Assembly (NCBI RefSeq): GCF_001299635.1
Contig: NZ_JRHN01000054.1
Location: 62,001-126,000, forward strand
From: Clostridioides difficile
Lineage (GTDB): Bacteria > Bacillota > Clostridia > Peptostreptococcales > Peptostreptococcaceae
Length of the DNA: 64,000 bases
Direction of reading: 5' to 3'
The notes beneath the pieces were generated by a model. The model saw nothing but the letters and a program-made list of their open reading frames with translations. It had not been told where the DNA came from and searched no databases. Shown here piece by piece: positions 9,138 to 17,057 of the stretch; position 1 is the stretch's first letter, and each line of letters begins with the position of its first letter. The position numbers were made by a program, and so were the translations under genes.

Positions 9138-9185
9138 AAAAAAACCTCCTCTTTTGTTTATATTAAGAATTGTAACAAAGAGGAG
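9138..9185 (-). terminator. Terminator-like hairpin overlapping the spoIIE Shine-Dalgarno
   Basis: CTCCTC (9146-9151) pairs with GAGGAG (9180-9185), extended by a further TTT/AAA and GTT/AAC with a one-base bulge. On the minus strand the descending arm is the spoIIE SD (GAGGAG), followed by GTTTTTTT and the ATG. It should terminate ppx transcripts and would mask the spoIIE SD in read-through RNA. The stem is seen directly; the control role is inferred. Confidence 0.6.
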
Positions 9186-9226
9186 TAATTTTTTTTGTCA
9201 TAATCGGTTTTAAAAATCAAAAAATA

Positions 9227-10147
9227 TTAATACATTTTTTTTGACTTTTGACATATTAAGCCTTCCAAATTATCGTATTCACTTACGGTTATTTCTTCTA
9301 TTTCTAATTTTTCCATTATTATATTCAATATTTTTACACCAGCAGTTATAATATCCGCACGTTTTTCTTGTAGGCCTTTTAAGTTCTTTTTATCACTTAA
9401 TGTCATGTTTATTAATTTTTGTAGAATTTCTTCTATTTCTTTTTTGTGTATTTTACTATTATGTATTTTTTCCATAGAGTAGACCTCTAATTCTTGATTC
9501 ATTGCTGATAATGATGTAATCGTTCCACCTATGCCTATAAGAGTTTTTAATCCTCTTCCTTTTATATAATTTAAAGTTTCATTAATCTCGTTATATATAA
9601 ATGAACTCATATTTTCAAACTCTTCATCTTCAATAATATCATGCTTTAAAAATCTCTCTGTCATTCTAAGAGCACCTACATTTTCGCTTTTATTAAATTT
9701 AATTCCATCTGAGTCGCCTATAATAAATTCTGTTGAACCTCCTCCAATATCTATAACAATAATATTGTCATCACCTTGTATGCCTTCTAAGACACCCTTA
9801 AATCCTAGATTTGATTCTTCTATTCCTGTAACTATATCAACATCTATCCCAGTTTCTTCTTTTGCTAGTTTAACAAAGTAATCTCCATTTTTACTATCTC
9901 TAAGGGCAGATGTTCCCATACAGTATACTTTTTCACACTTTTCATCATTACACTTATCAGAAAATTTTTTTAAGGCATCTATGTTTCTTTGAATAGCATC
10001 TTCTTTTATATATCCTTTACTATCTACACCATGACCAATTCTAGTTGTATTAACAAATTTTTTTCTGTTTGTGAGATTTCCATCTCCATAATCTGCTATC
10101 AATAATCTCATTGAGTTTGTCCCAATATCTATAGCTCCTACTTTCAT
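9227..10147 (-). CDS. ppx: Exopolyphosphatase / guanosine pentaphosphatase family protein
   Basis: A 306-residue member of the ASKHA-fold Ppx/GppA family, which removes phosphate from polyphosphate or pppGpp. Visible motifs are the N-terminal phosphate-1 loop GAIDIGTNSMRLLIAD, the second loop VIDIGGGSTEF, and GIGGTITSL. It is short, containing only the catalytic core as in many clostridial Ppx proteins; the longer E. coli forms carry an HD-like C-terminal extension. The start is moved from TTG 10165 to ATG 10147, because AGGAGG lies within the extension at the right spacing. It stands between divIC and spoIIE, where Bacillus has the S1-domain gene yabR. Which substrate it uses cannot be told from sequence. 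Confidence 0.85.
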   Translation of the reverse strand: MKVGAIDIGTNSMRLLIADYGDGNLTNRKKFVNTTRIGHGVDSKGYIKEDAIQRNIDALKKFSDKCNDEKCEKVYCMGTSALRDSKNGDYFVKLAKEETGIDVDIVTGIEESNLGFKGVLEGIQGDDNIIVIDIGGGSTEFIIGDSDGIKFNKSENVGALRMTERFLKHDIIEDEEFENMSSFIYNEINETLNYIKGRGLKTLIGIGGTITSLSAMNQELEVYSMEKIHNSKIHKKEIEEILQKLINMTLSDKKNLKGLQEKRADIITAGVKILNIIMEKLEIEEITVSEYDNLEGLICQKSKKMY

Positions 10148-10172
10148 TATAAAATACCTCCTCAATAAAAAT

Positions 10173-10204
10173 AAAAAGCCATTCTTAAACTGAATGACTT
10201 TTTT
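10173..10204 (-). terminator. Intrinsic terminator after divIC
   Basis: Minus-strand RNA AAAAAGTCATTC pairs with GAATGGCTTTTT through one G-U wobble (a mismatch if read on the plus strand), with a 7-base loop and then TATTTTTATT. This is a directional terminator between divIC and ppx. Confidence 0.7.
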
Positions 10205-10259
10205 ATTAAATCTTAAATTTTAAAATCAATACATCTGTAAACTTATTAGCAAGTTTTAG

Positions 10260-10544
10260 TCAACGGTTTATATCAACATAAACGGTTTCATTAGGCTTTA
10301 CCATATTTAATCTTTTTCTTGCTATCTCTTCTAAGTCTCCTTCATATGATTTTTCATCTTTCTTTAAGCTGTTTATTTGTATTTCAGTCTTTTTTAATTG
10401 TTTATTTAGACTTGCTATTTCTTTTTTATACTCTTTGGCTTTTGTGTACTCAAATACAAACCCTGTCATCATACTAAAAAGTGATATTCCTAAAAATAAA
10501 CTGACAACAATAATTTGTCCTGAAAATTTTTTTCTTAAGTTCAT
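10260..10544 (-). CDS. divIC: Septum formation initiator, DivIC/FtsB family
   Basis: A 94-residue single-pass protein: a short cytoplasmic N-terminus, a membrane span (about 10-32), a coiled-coil region rich in K/E/L (about 35-70), then EEIARKRLNMVKPNE, the short conserved C-terminal motif of DivIC/FtsB. The family forms a complex with FtsL and DivIB/FtsQ at the division septum. It lies 5 bp after yabQ, as in Bacillus subtilis, which supports divIC over other coiled-coil proteins. The SD AGGG precedes the ATG. Confidence 0.88.
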   Translation of the reverse strand: MNLRKKFSGQIIVVSLFLGISLFSMMTGFVFEYTKAKEYKKEIASLNKQLKKTEIQINSLKKDEKSYEGDLEEIARKRLNMVKPNETVYVDINR

Positions 10545-10549
10545 TTTCC

Positions 10550-11083
10550 CTACACCCTTTTTTTGGTTTTATTTTTTTTCTTCTTATGTTTTGATTTTTT
10601 CTTGCTCTTTAACTTTTTATTTGATTTTCTTTTTATACTTTTCTTTGTTGCTATAAATATATTAGGTATATAAAATATAATATCAAATAGTAGGTGTAGT
10701 GAATAGATTATAACGTAATACAAATTATTTAAAAAACTGACTATGTATTGTACAACTTTTTTTAAAAAATTCCTCACAAAACAGATTATTTTATTGATAA
10801 TTGATAAAACAATTTTACTTATGGTGTTATAGTATAAAATAAAACCAATAAACAAAGCCACAAAATGGTAATATCTTAAATCAAAAAATTCTGTAAGGTT
10901 TATTGTTACAAATATTATAGCTGTTGCTAGAAACCAAAATAATACATCAAAGATTATCGCGAAATAATTGATAAATTTAAAGTTTCCTCTTAGACCTCTA
11001 TAAAAATCAAACAATACCCCTATAAGTATTCCACCATAAATAGTAGCATAAAAAATGCTTACATCTTGAGTGAAAGGTATCAT
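10550..11083 (-). CDS. yabQ: Spore cortex biosynthesis protein YabQ
   Basis: A 177-residue membrane protein with hydrophobic segments at about 8-25, 36-62 and 68-95. It begins MIPFTQDVSIFYATIYGGILIG and has FDFYRGLRG, as YabQ proteins do. The last 30 residues are almost all K, S, N and R, a strongly basic cytoplasmic tail. YabQ is needed for spore cortex formation in Bacillus, where it sits in the outer forespore membrane. It follows yabP with no gap and precedes divIC by 5 bp, matching the conserved yabP-yabQ-divIC order. Confidence 0.9.
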   Translation of the reverse strand: MIPFTQDVSIFYATIYGGILIGVLFDFYRGLRGNFKFINYFAIIFDVLFWFLATAIIFVTINLTEFFDLRYYHFVALFIGFILYYNTISKIVLSIINKIICFVRNFLKKVVQYIVSFLNNLYYVIIYSLHLLFDIIFYIPNIFIATKKSIKRKSNKKLKSKKKSKHKKKKNKTKKRV

Positions 11084-11338
11084 TTATCTAAATACCTTTT
11101 TCAAGAAACTCTCTTGTGGCTTTTTAGGCTTTGCATACACCATAGAATTTATAGTTCCATCTATGCTAATTATATTTTCGTCTATACTTAGCTTGCTCAT
11201 ATCTAGGTTCTCGCCTTCAATTACCATCTCACCTACAGAAGTTTTAAGCTCAACTCTTTTGTCATTAAAAGAATATATGTGCTCGACTCCTGAAATAACC
11301 AGCTTTGATCTATCTTTCAAAGTTATGTTCTGTTCCAT
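11084..11338 (-). CDS. yabP: Sporulation protein YabP
   Basis: An 84-residue protein of the YabP/YqfC family. It starts MEQNITLKDRSKLVISGVEH and has GEMVIEGENLDMSKLSID, the typical hydrophilic beta-rich pattern. In Bacillus, yabP is a sigma-E-dependent sporulation gene upstream of yabQ. The ATG at 11338 is preceded by a G-rich SD (GGGGGGAT). The stop is directly adjacent to the yabQ start, so the two are translationally linked. Confidence 0.9.
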   Translation of the reverse strand: MEQNITLKDRSKLVISGVEHIYSFNDKRVELKTSVGEMVIEGENLDMSKLSIDENIISIDGTINSMVYAKPKKPQESFLKKVFR

Positions 11339-11399
11339 AATATCCCCCCAGTAAATATTTCACTAATACTACTATTAATATACTAGAGGACTATCAATT

Positions 11400-11642
11400 T
11401 TATTCTAAAATTTCGTACATTTCTTTTGCATCATTTTTTAGCACATGCTCTTTTACTTCATTTATCTTAAGCCTCATCTTTTTCTCTCCAAATTGTATTT
11501 CTAAGGTGTCTCCAATATTCACTTCTGAAGAGGATTTAGCAACTTTTCCATTTATAGTGACAATTCCCTTATCACATGCATCCTTAGCAACAGTTCTTCT
11601 CTTTATAATCCTAGATACTTTTAAAAACTTATCTAATCTCAT
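11400..11642 (-). CDS. yabO: S4-domain RNA-binding protein YabO (RqcP/Hsp15-like)
   Basis: An 80-residue protein made almost only of an S4 RNA-binding fold (MRLDKFLKVSRIIKRRTVAKDACDKG is split here as MRLDKFLKVSRI and RRTVAKDACDKG). The Bacillus ortholog YabO, renamed RqcP, assists alanine tailing in ribosome quality control. I infer the same role here from family and location. The frame opens at GTG 11651, but AGGAAGGTGAT is an SD fitted to ATG 11642, which is chosen. The gene lies between hup and yabP in the conserved cluster. Confidence 0.88.
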   Translation of the reverse strand: MRLDKFLKVSRIIKRRTVAKDACDKGIVTINGKVAKSSSEVNIGDTLEIQFGEKKMRLKINEVKEHVLKNDAKEMYEILE

Positions 11643-11667
11643 AATTATCACCTTCCTTAGTTCTATA

Positions 11668-11700
11668 GAAAAAGTGTGGCAAATTTATCCACACTTTTTC
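11668..11700 (-). terminator. Intrinsic terminator after hup
   Basis: A perfect 12-bp stem (11668-11679 with 11689-11700) and 9-base loop, ending in TTTTTC on the minus strand. It sits between the hup stop and the yabO SD, so hup is expected to give an abundant short transcript with partial read-through into yabO. Confidence 0.8.
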
Positions 11701-11713
11701 ACAAGATTTCTAA

Positions 11714-11992
11714 TTATCCATTTATTATATCCTTTAATCCTTTTCCAGCTTTGAAAACTGGTGCTTTAGAAGCTGGTATATCTATAACTTGCTCTGGATC
11801 TCTTGGATTTCTTCCTTGTCTAGCAGCTCTTTCTCTTGTCTCAAATGTTCCAAATCCAACTAATTGAACTTTTTCGTTATTTACTAGTGCATCTTGAACA
11901 GAACTCATAAATGCGTTTAATGCAGCCTCTGCTTCCTTCTTTGTTAATCCACTTTTTTCTGCCATCTTTGATACTAATTCAGCTTTATTCAC
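11714..11992 (-). CDS. hup: Nucleoid protein HU
   Basis: A 92-residue histone-like DNA-binding protein. It opens MNKAELVSKMAEKSGLTKKE, contains GFGTFETRERAARQGRNP (the DNA-binding beta-arm), and ends in PAFKAGK-like PVFKAGKGLKD. It starts at GTG 11992, with AGGAGG 8 bases upstream. In Bacillus the yabN-yabO neighbourhood lacks this gene at this point; clostridia commonly carry hup between mazG and yabO. The following terminator suggests high independent expression. Confidence 0.96.
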   Translation of the reverse strand: MNKAELVSKMAEKSGLTKKEAEAALNAFMSSVQDALVNNEKVQLVGFGTFETRERAARQGRNPRDPEQVIDIPASKAPVFKAGKGLKDIING

Positions 11993-12080
11993 GATATTTA
12001 CCTCCTAAAAATGTTTATAATATAGACTTCTATCTTTGTGATAAAAGTTCTAGATTTTTGACAAATTTCCTTCCACAATT

Positions 12081-13529
12081 TTATTGTTTTTTAGCCTGAT
12101 TCCAAAATTCATCCATCTCTTCAAGTGTCATGTCTTCTAATTTTTTATTTAAATTCATTGCACTTTTCTCCACAAACTCAAATCTATTTATGAATTTATC
12201 GGTAGTACAGTTCAAGGCTTCTCCTGAGTCTATGTCTAAAAATCTAGCTAGATTTACTATCGAAAATAATAAATCGCCTAGTTCTTCCTTTATGTATTTT
12301 ATATTCCCGACCCTGTGTTCGTCAAGTAATTCCTGATATTCTTCTTCAATTTTTTTAAATACATCTTCTACATTGTCCCAATCAAAGCCAACAAGGGCTG
12401 CTTTATGTTGAACTTTACTAGCCTTCATAAGAGCTGGTAAATGCTTTGGTATCCTTCTAAGGCTATCTGTTATAGTGCTTTCGCCCTTCTCTTCTTTCTT
12501 TAATTCTTCCCAAGTTTTTTCAAACTTAGACATATCTAGTTTTACACCACTAAATATATGAGGATGTCTATTAATTAATTTTTTACATATTCCATTTACT
12601 ACTTCTTTTAAATCAAAGTAGCCTTCCTCATTTCCTATCTGGCAATGGAATATAACTTGTAAAAGAACATCTCCTAGTTCTTCTACCATTTCATCTATAT
12701 CATTATTATCGATTGCATTACAAAGTTCATATGATTCCTCTATAACAGAATTTTTTAATGATTGATGTGTCTGTTTTTTATCCCATTCACATCCAGATGG
12801 ACTTCTAAGTGTATTAACTATTATTTCTAAGTCATGTACTGTATTATACATCTTTTTAGAACTTTTGGGTATATATAAGCTAGTTAAATAGTCAAAAAAG
12901 TTTTCATTTCTGTCCAATTCACACAGTTTTATAAACTTTTTACTTTCTAAATCTTTGACACCTGCTCCATTTACTATACATACTTCTTGGTTATAGTCAT
13001 AATATTCCATAAGCTTTAACTTTACATTAGATGCTATAAATTTATCATATACTTGAGTTATTATCATACTAGTATTCAAATCTATATATGAATTTTCTAT
13101 TTCAAAAGCATCTATCAATTTAAATCCCTCAGATGGGTCTATAGCCAAATAGTTAAACATAGCGTCTACAAAGCTCATAGAAGGCAATATTTCTACTGTT
13201 ATGTGCTTTTCATTGGCTATTCTTTCTATTATACTTACAGTCTTTTCTGCGACTCTTGGATGACCAGGAACAGCATATATTAAATCACCCTTTGTAGATT
13301 CTTCTATGATAAACTCAGATATTTTTAAATAAACATTTTCAAAATTTTCTTCATTTTCATAAAAATAGTCTAATGAAGTGTATTGTATAGTTTCTTTAAG
13401 TTTATCAATTATTGGATGTTTCTCTGTTCTAAAAAAAACTCTTGGGCTATTTCTTAAAGATTCTAACGCACCTTGGCTTATAAGAGAATAATCTCCTGGT
13501 CCAAGACCTACAATACTTATCTTACCCAT
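12081..13529 (-). CDS. mazG: YabN: tetrapyrrole-methylase domain fused to MazG pyrophosphohydrolase
   Basis: A 482-residue fusion. The N-terminal half (about 1-215) has SIVGLGPGDYSLIS and YAVPGHPRVAE, typical of the SAM-dependent tetrapyrrole methylase fold. The C-terminal half (about 225-482) contains two MazG-like repeats, with LRSPSGCEWDKKQTHQSL, EESYELCNAID, EELGDVLLQV and a second EELGDLLFS. MazG hydrolyses nucleoside triphosphates to monophosphates and pyrophosphate and so cleans the nucleotide pool. The methylase half has no known substrate. The start is moved from GTG 13556 to ATG 13529 because AGGAGTGATG fits the latter. It lies between spoVB and hup as in the yabM-yabN order of Bacillus. 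Confidence 0.92.
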   Translation of the reverse strand: MGKISIVGLGPGDYSLISQGALESLRNSPRVFFRTEKHPIIDKLKETIQYTSLDYFYENEENFENVYLKISEFIIEESTKGDLIYAVPGHPRVAEKTVSIIERIANEKHITVEILPSMSFVDAMFNYLAIDPSEGFKLIDAFEIENSYIDLNTSMIITQVYDKFIASNVKLKLMEYYDYNQEVCIVNGAGVKDLESKKFIKLCELDRNENFFDYLTSLYIPKSSKKMYNTVHDLEIIVNTLRSPSGCEWDKKQTHQSLKNSVIEESYELCNAIDNNDIDEMVEELGDVLLQVIFHCQIGNEEGYFDLKEVVNGICKKLINRHPHIFSGVKLDMSKFEKTWEELKKEEKGESTITDSLRRIPKHLPALMKASKVQHKAALVGFDWDNVEDVFKKIEEEYQELLDEHRVGNIKYIKEELGDLLFSIVNLARFLDIDSGEALNCTTDKFINRFEFVEKSAMNLNKKLEDMTLEEMDEFWNQAKKQ

Positions 13530-13635
13530 AACATCACTCCTATTAGCAAATTTCACTTTATTTTTATATTATTATACAAATAAGGAGCTTTACTATTTGT
13601 ATAGTATTTCCTTTATTTGCATATATATTCCTATA

Positions 13636-15249
13636 TTATCTTATAAGCTTAACTTTTTTTAACAATTTATATAATTTATCACCTTTTGGCATAGTCAAAA
13701 TCTCTTCTTTTTTAATTCCACCTATTCCAAGTATAACTACTACATATACAATTCCACCAACACATATTGCAATTATTGTAGATATACTATTTCCCAAGAA
13801 TCCAACTAAAGCTCCATAACTCAATTTAACCATTATAAACATTGTCAAAACTGTTATAAATGGCTTTATTATAAATTCTTTTTTAGGGAAGCTTACATTC
13901 ATGTGCTTTTTAACGTATAACAAGTTAATCATAGCTGCAACAAAGTATGCTGTAACTGTACCAAATGCAGACCCTAATACATTAATATCTGGTATTCCTG
14001 TTAAAGTATAACTTATCACAATCTTACATAACATACCAGCACATAAGGCAATTACAGGTACTATTGGTTTTCCCATACCTTGAATTATACCAGTTAATGT
14101 TTGTATTAGTCCTAAAAATAATACACATGGAGTAAGAGTAAATAAAATAGTTCCTACAGAAGATGGTTCATGTGGAAACAAAAGACCCATTATTGGTATT
14201 GCTAAAGAAGCCATACCAAACGCACAAGGTAATACTATAAGTAGAGTTACCTTAACTGCACTCTTAGTATCTTTTCTAGCTTTTGTCTTGTTTCCTAATG
14301 CATATGCTTTAGAAATTGCTGGAACTAAACTCATACTCATTGCAGTTGTTATAACTGCTGGTAAATTTATTGTGGCCATTGCCATACCTGTCAACTGACC
14401 AAACATTGAGTTTGCTACTTTGTATGTATAGCCTGCTTCCATAAGTCTTCTTATCACGATAACATTATCTATCATATTCACAAGTGGCATTACTGATGCT
14501 CCTATTGTTATAGGAATAGCAACAGTTAAAAGCTTTTTAAAAATATAAGAAACTCTCTCATCTTTAAATCTTTGACTTGCATCTATCTCTGCTCTACGCT
14601 CTTTTCTCCCTAGCATATAAGCAAACATCAAATAAACCATAGATGCTACTGAACCTATTGTAGCTCCTGATATAGCACCAGCCGCCCCAAAAGTTTGACC
14701 TAGACTTTTCATAAGTAAATAAGCCAAAGTAAGACCTAATACAACTCTAAAAAATTGCTCTGCAACTTGAGACACAGCAATCTTAGTCATATCCTGTCTC
14801 CCTTGAAAATATCCTCTATATGCAGACATTGCAGGAACAAATAATAATGCTGGAGCAATAGCTTTCATAGAGTATAATGCACCTGGATTTTTCATTACGT
14901 TTGTTACTATGTAGTCAGCACCAAAAAATAATATACAAAATGATATTATTCCAGTAATAAATAAAACTGTATGTGATACTTTAAATATCTTATTTGCACC
15001 TTTAAAATTTCCAACAGCAACTTTTTCTGAAACCAACTTTGCCACAGCTGTTGGGAATCCAGCAGTAGCTAATGTTAAAAATAGAGTATACACAGGATAA
15101 GCAGCCTGATAGTATCCCATTCCTTCTGAACCAATCATGTTACCAAGAGGAATTCTAAAAAATCCTCCCATTATTTTTACGATTACACCCGCTAGTCCAA
15201 GTATAAGGGCTCCTTTTAAAAAAGAGTCTTTATTTTTGTTATTGTTCAT
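13636..15249 (-). CDS. spoVB: Stage V sporulation protein B, MATE/MOP-type lipid II flippase family
   Basis: A 537-residue polytopic membrane protein with about 14 hydrophobic segments. Motifs of the polysaccharide-export/MurJ-like superfamily are present: GALILGLAGVIVKIMGGFFRIPLG, split here into GLAGVIVKIMGGFFRIPLG, and SAYRGYFQGRQDM. SpoVB is needed for spore cortex assembly in Bacillus and is thought to move lipid-linked peptidoglycan precursors. ATG 15249 has SD GGAGG 7 bases upstream; the longer frame from 15279 has none. It lies just downstream of spoVT, the conserved order. SpoVB paralogs are common in clostridia, but this location marks the true one. Confidence 0.92.
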   Translation of the reverse strand: MNNNKNKDSFLKGALILGLAGVIVKIMGGFFRIPLGNMIGSEGMGYYQAAYPVYTLFLTLATAGFPTAVAKLVSEKVAVGNFKGANKIFKVSHTVLFITGIISFCILFFGADYIVTNVMKNPGALYSMKAIAPALLFVPAMSAYRGYFQGRQDMTKIAVSQVAEQFFRVVLGLTLAYLLMKSLGQTFGAAGAISGATIGSVASMVYLMFAYMLGRKERRAEIDASQRFKDERVSYIFKKLLTVAIPITIGASVMPLVNMIDNVIVIRRLMEAGYTYKVANSMFGQLTGMAMATINLPAVITTAMSMSLVPAISKAYALGNKTKARKDTKSAVKVTLLIVLPCAFGMASLAIPIMGLLFPHEPSSVGTILFTLTPCVLFLGLIQTLTGIIQGMGKPIVPVIALCAGMLCKIVISYTLTGIPDINVLGSAFGTVTAYFVAAMINLLYVKKHMNVSFPKKEFIIKPFITVLTMFIMVKLSYGALVGFLGNSISTIIAICVGGIVYVVVILGIGGIKKEEILTMPKGDKLYKLLKKVKLIR

Positions 15250-15334
15250 AACATAACCTCCATACTGTTTATATAACAAACTTTAATATACCATATTTTT
15301 AATGCTATATTCAATATTTTACACAAAAACTTCA

Positions 15335-15359
15335 AAAGACCTTCATTTAAAAGGTCTTT
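15335..15359 (-). terminator. Terminator after spoVT
   Basis: A 9-bp stem (15335-15343 with 15351-15359), 7-base loop, and moderately T-rich tail (TTGAAGTTTTTG) on the minus strand, 10 bp past the spoVT stop. Confidence 0.6.
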
Positions 15360-15368
15360 ATGATAAAA

Positions 15369-15908
15369 TTATTGAACTTGTTTTCCTAAAAAGTTAGCAG
15401 CTATTTTTAAAGATTTTTCTTCACTCTCTGCAATTGTATCTTTATCTTTTGAAACGACTACAATTGAACCTATACAGTCTCCAGATGCACTAATTATAGG
15501 CATTATAACTTGACTAGTGTATTCTTTTTGGTCTTCTTTAAATAAAGGTAAAATATTTTTATCTTTTGAATATTTTACTGTTCTTTCACTTATTATTGCT
15601 TCTAACTCATCACTTATACTTTTGTCTTTATAATCTTTTTTAGGAAGTTTAGATACAGCTATTATAGAATCTAAGTCTGTTATCAATACACCATATCCTA
15701 GTACTTCAGCTAATGTTTCAGCATATTCTTGAGAGAATTCATTTAATTCCCCTATTGGAGAGTATTTTTTAAGTATGACTTCTCCATCTTTTGCTGTGAA
15801 TATCTCTAAAGGGTCTCCTTCTCTAATTCTTAATGTCTTTCTTATCTCTTTTGGTATAACTACCCTTCCAAGATCATCTATTCTTCTAACTATGCCTGTT
15901 GCTTTCAT
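15369..15908 (-). CDS. spoVT: Stage V sporulation protein T, AbrB-type regulator with GAF-like sensor
   Basis: A 179-residue transcription factor. The N-terminal swapped-hairpin AbrB domain (about 1-50) reads MKATGIVRRIDDLGRVVIPK with IRKTLRIREGDPLEIF. The C-terminal half (about 57-175) is GAF-like. In Bacillus it is made under sigma-G and tunes forespore genes; in C. difficile it is also needed for spore maturation. The frame opens at 15926, but GGAGGG sits inside that extension and points to ATG 15908. It is flanked by terminators on both sides, so it is probably a single-gene unit ahead of spoVB. Confidence 0.96.
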   Translation of the reverse strand: MKATGIVRRIDDLGRVVIPKEIRKTLRIREGDPLEIFTAKDGEVILKKYSPIGELNEFSQEYAETLAEVLGYGVLITDLDSIIAVSKLPKKDYKDKSISDELEAIISERTVKYSKDKNILPLFKEDQKEYTSQVIMPIISASGDCIGSIVVVSKDKDTIAESEEKSLKIAANFLGKQVQ

Positions 15909-15971
15909 ATTTTTTAATCCCTCCATAAATTACTTTAAGTTTATTTTTACCATTGTTAAGAAAAATATACA

Positions 15972-16006
15972 AAAAAAGCTATATCTTATCTAGATATAGC
16001 TTTTTT
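15972..16006 (-). terminator. Intrinsic terminator after prsA
   Basis: A 15-bp stem (15972-15986 with 15992-16006) and 5-base loop, with T runs at both ends. It separates prsA from spoVT. Confidence 0.85.
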
Positions 16007-16031
16007 AAGCATATTACTCTTTTTTTAGTTT

Positions 16032-17027
16032 TTAGATTGTGATTTTATCTATTACTTTTTCATCTTTTTCTACTTTAGCTTCTTTAGTTAATTTTTCTAT
16101 TTGCTCTTGATACTTATTTTTTAATAATTGGTCTTTTATAGTTTCTTTTGCATCTTCAAATGAAGTTTGCTCATTTACTCTATCTGTTACTTTAATTATA
16201 TGATATCCATATTGAGTTTCAACTAAATTAGATACTTCACCCTTTTTCATAGAAAAAGCAGCTTCTTCAAACTCAGCAACCATTTGACCTCTTGAGAAGA
16301 AACCTAATTTACCACCATCACTTGCTGTAGAGTCTTGTGAATATTTTTTTGCTACTTTGGCAAAATCTTCACCTGATTTAACTTCTTTAAGAGCTTCTTC
16401 AGCCTTTTTCTTAGCTTCTGCTTTTTTATCATCTGAAAGTGGTTTGTTGTTATCATCTACTGTTTTCAATAAAATATGAGAAGCTTCTACTTCATCTTTT
16501 TTAAATTCATCTTTATGTGAATCATAATATTTTTTCAGTTCTTCATCTGATATCTTAGTCTTTTTAGTAAAACTACTTTGATAATTTTGCATAGCTAAAT
16601 CTTTCTCTTGTTGGTCTCTTAAAAATTCGTCATCTATTCCTAGTTTTTTAAGTTGTTCTTTATATTTTTCGTCTTTGCTCATAGCATCTTTTAAATCTTT
16701 AAAACTTTTCTCAACATCTTCTTTTTTAGGAAGTAAGTTATCTTTTTTAGCTTGAGAATATATTACTTCTGTAGTTATAAGTTGGTCAAGAATTAAATCC
16801 TTAAACTTGTCCTTATATTTTACACCTTTTTCAACTTCCTTATCCCATATATCTTTTCCATAAGTTTGTTCCATAGAATCTTTATAAAGAGCTATAGTCT
16901 TTTTAAATTCATCTGATGATATCTTTGACCCTTCAACTGTCGCCACAGTTTCTCCTTTACTAGAACTACAGGCAGTCATAGATACTACCAAAATCATAGC
17001 TATTGCCAACGTTATTACTTTTTTCAA
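16032..17027 (-). CDS. prsA: PrsA-type foldase lipoprotein (parvulin peptidyl-prolyl isomerase)
   Basis: A 331-residue lipoprotein that helps secreted proteins fold outside the membrane. The signal peptide MKKVITLAIAMILVVS ends in a lipobox with cysteine at residue 20 (MTAC). A SurA-like N-terminal region (about 30-170) is followed by a PpiC rotamase domain (about 178-270: ASHILLK, YSQDSTASDGGKLGFFSRG, GYHIIKVTDR). It starts at TTG 17027 with AAGGGATG upstream. It directly follows mfd, an arrangement also seen in other clostridia. The family assignment is strong. Confidence 0.93.
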   Translation of the reverse strand: MKKVITLAIAMILVVSMTACSSSKGETVATVEGSKISSDEFKKTIALYKDSMEQTYGKDIWDKEVEKGVKYKDKFKDLILDQLITTEVIYSQAKKDNLLPKKEDVEKSFKDLKDAMSKDEKYKEQLKKLGIDDEFLRDQQEKDLAMQNYQSSFTKKTKISDEELKKYYDSHKDEFKKDEVEASHILLKTVDDNNKPLSDDKKAEAKKKAEEALKEVKSGEDFAKVAKKYSQDSTASDGGKLGFFSRGQMVAEFEEAAFSMKKGEVSNLVETQYGYHIIKVTDRVNEQTSFEDAKETIKDQLLKNKYQEQIEKLTKEAKVEKDEKVIDKITI

Positions 17028-17057
17028 ATTTAAAACATCCCTTCTTAAATTTACAAG

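Noticed and set aside
9186-9226. Spo0A box upstream of spoIIE
   Set aside because: Expected from biology, but no sequence in the short gap matches TGTCGAA better than two mismatches.
11685-11693. A perfect DnaA-box TTATCCACA in the hup terminator
   Set aside because: It is a by-product of the terminator loop and stem sequence, single and not clustered, so no replication role is claimed.
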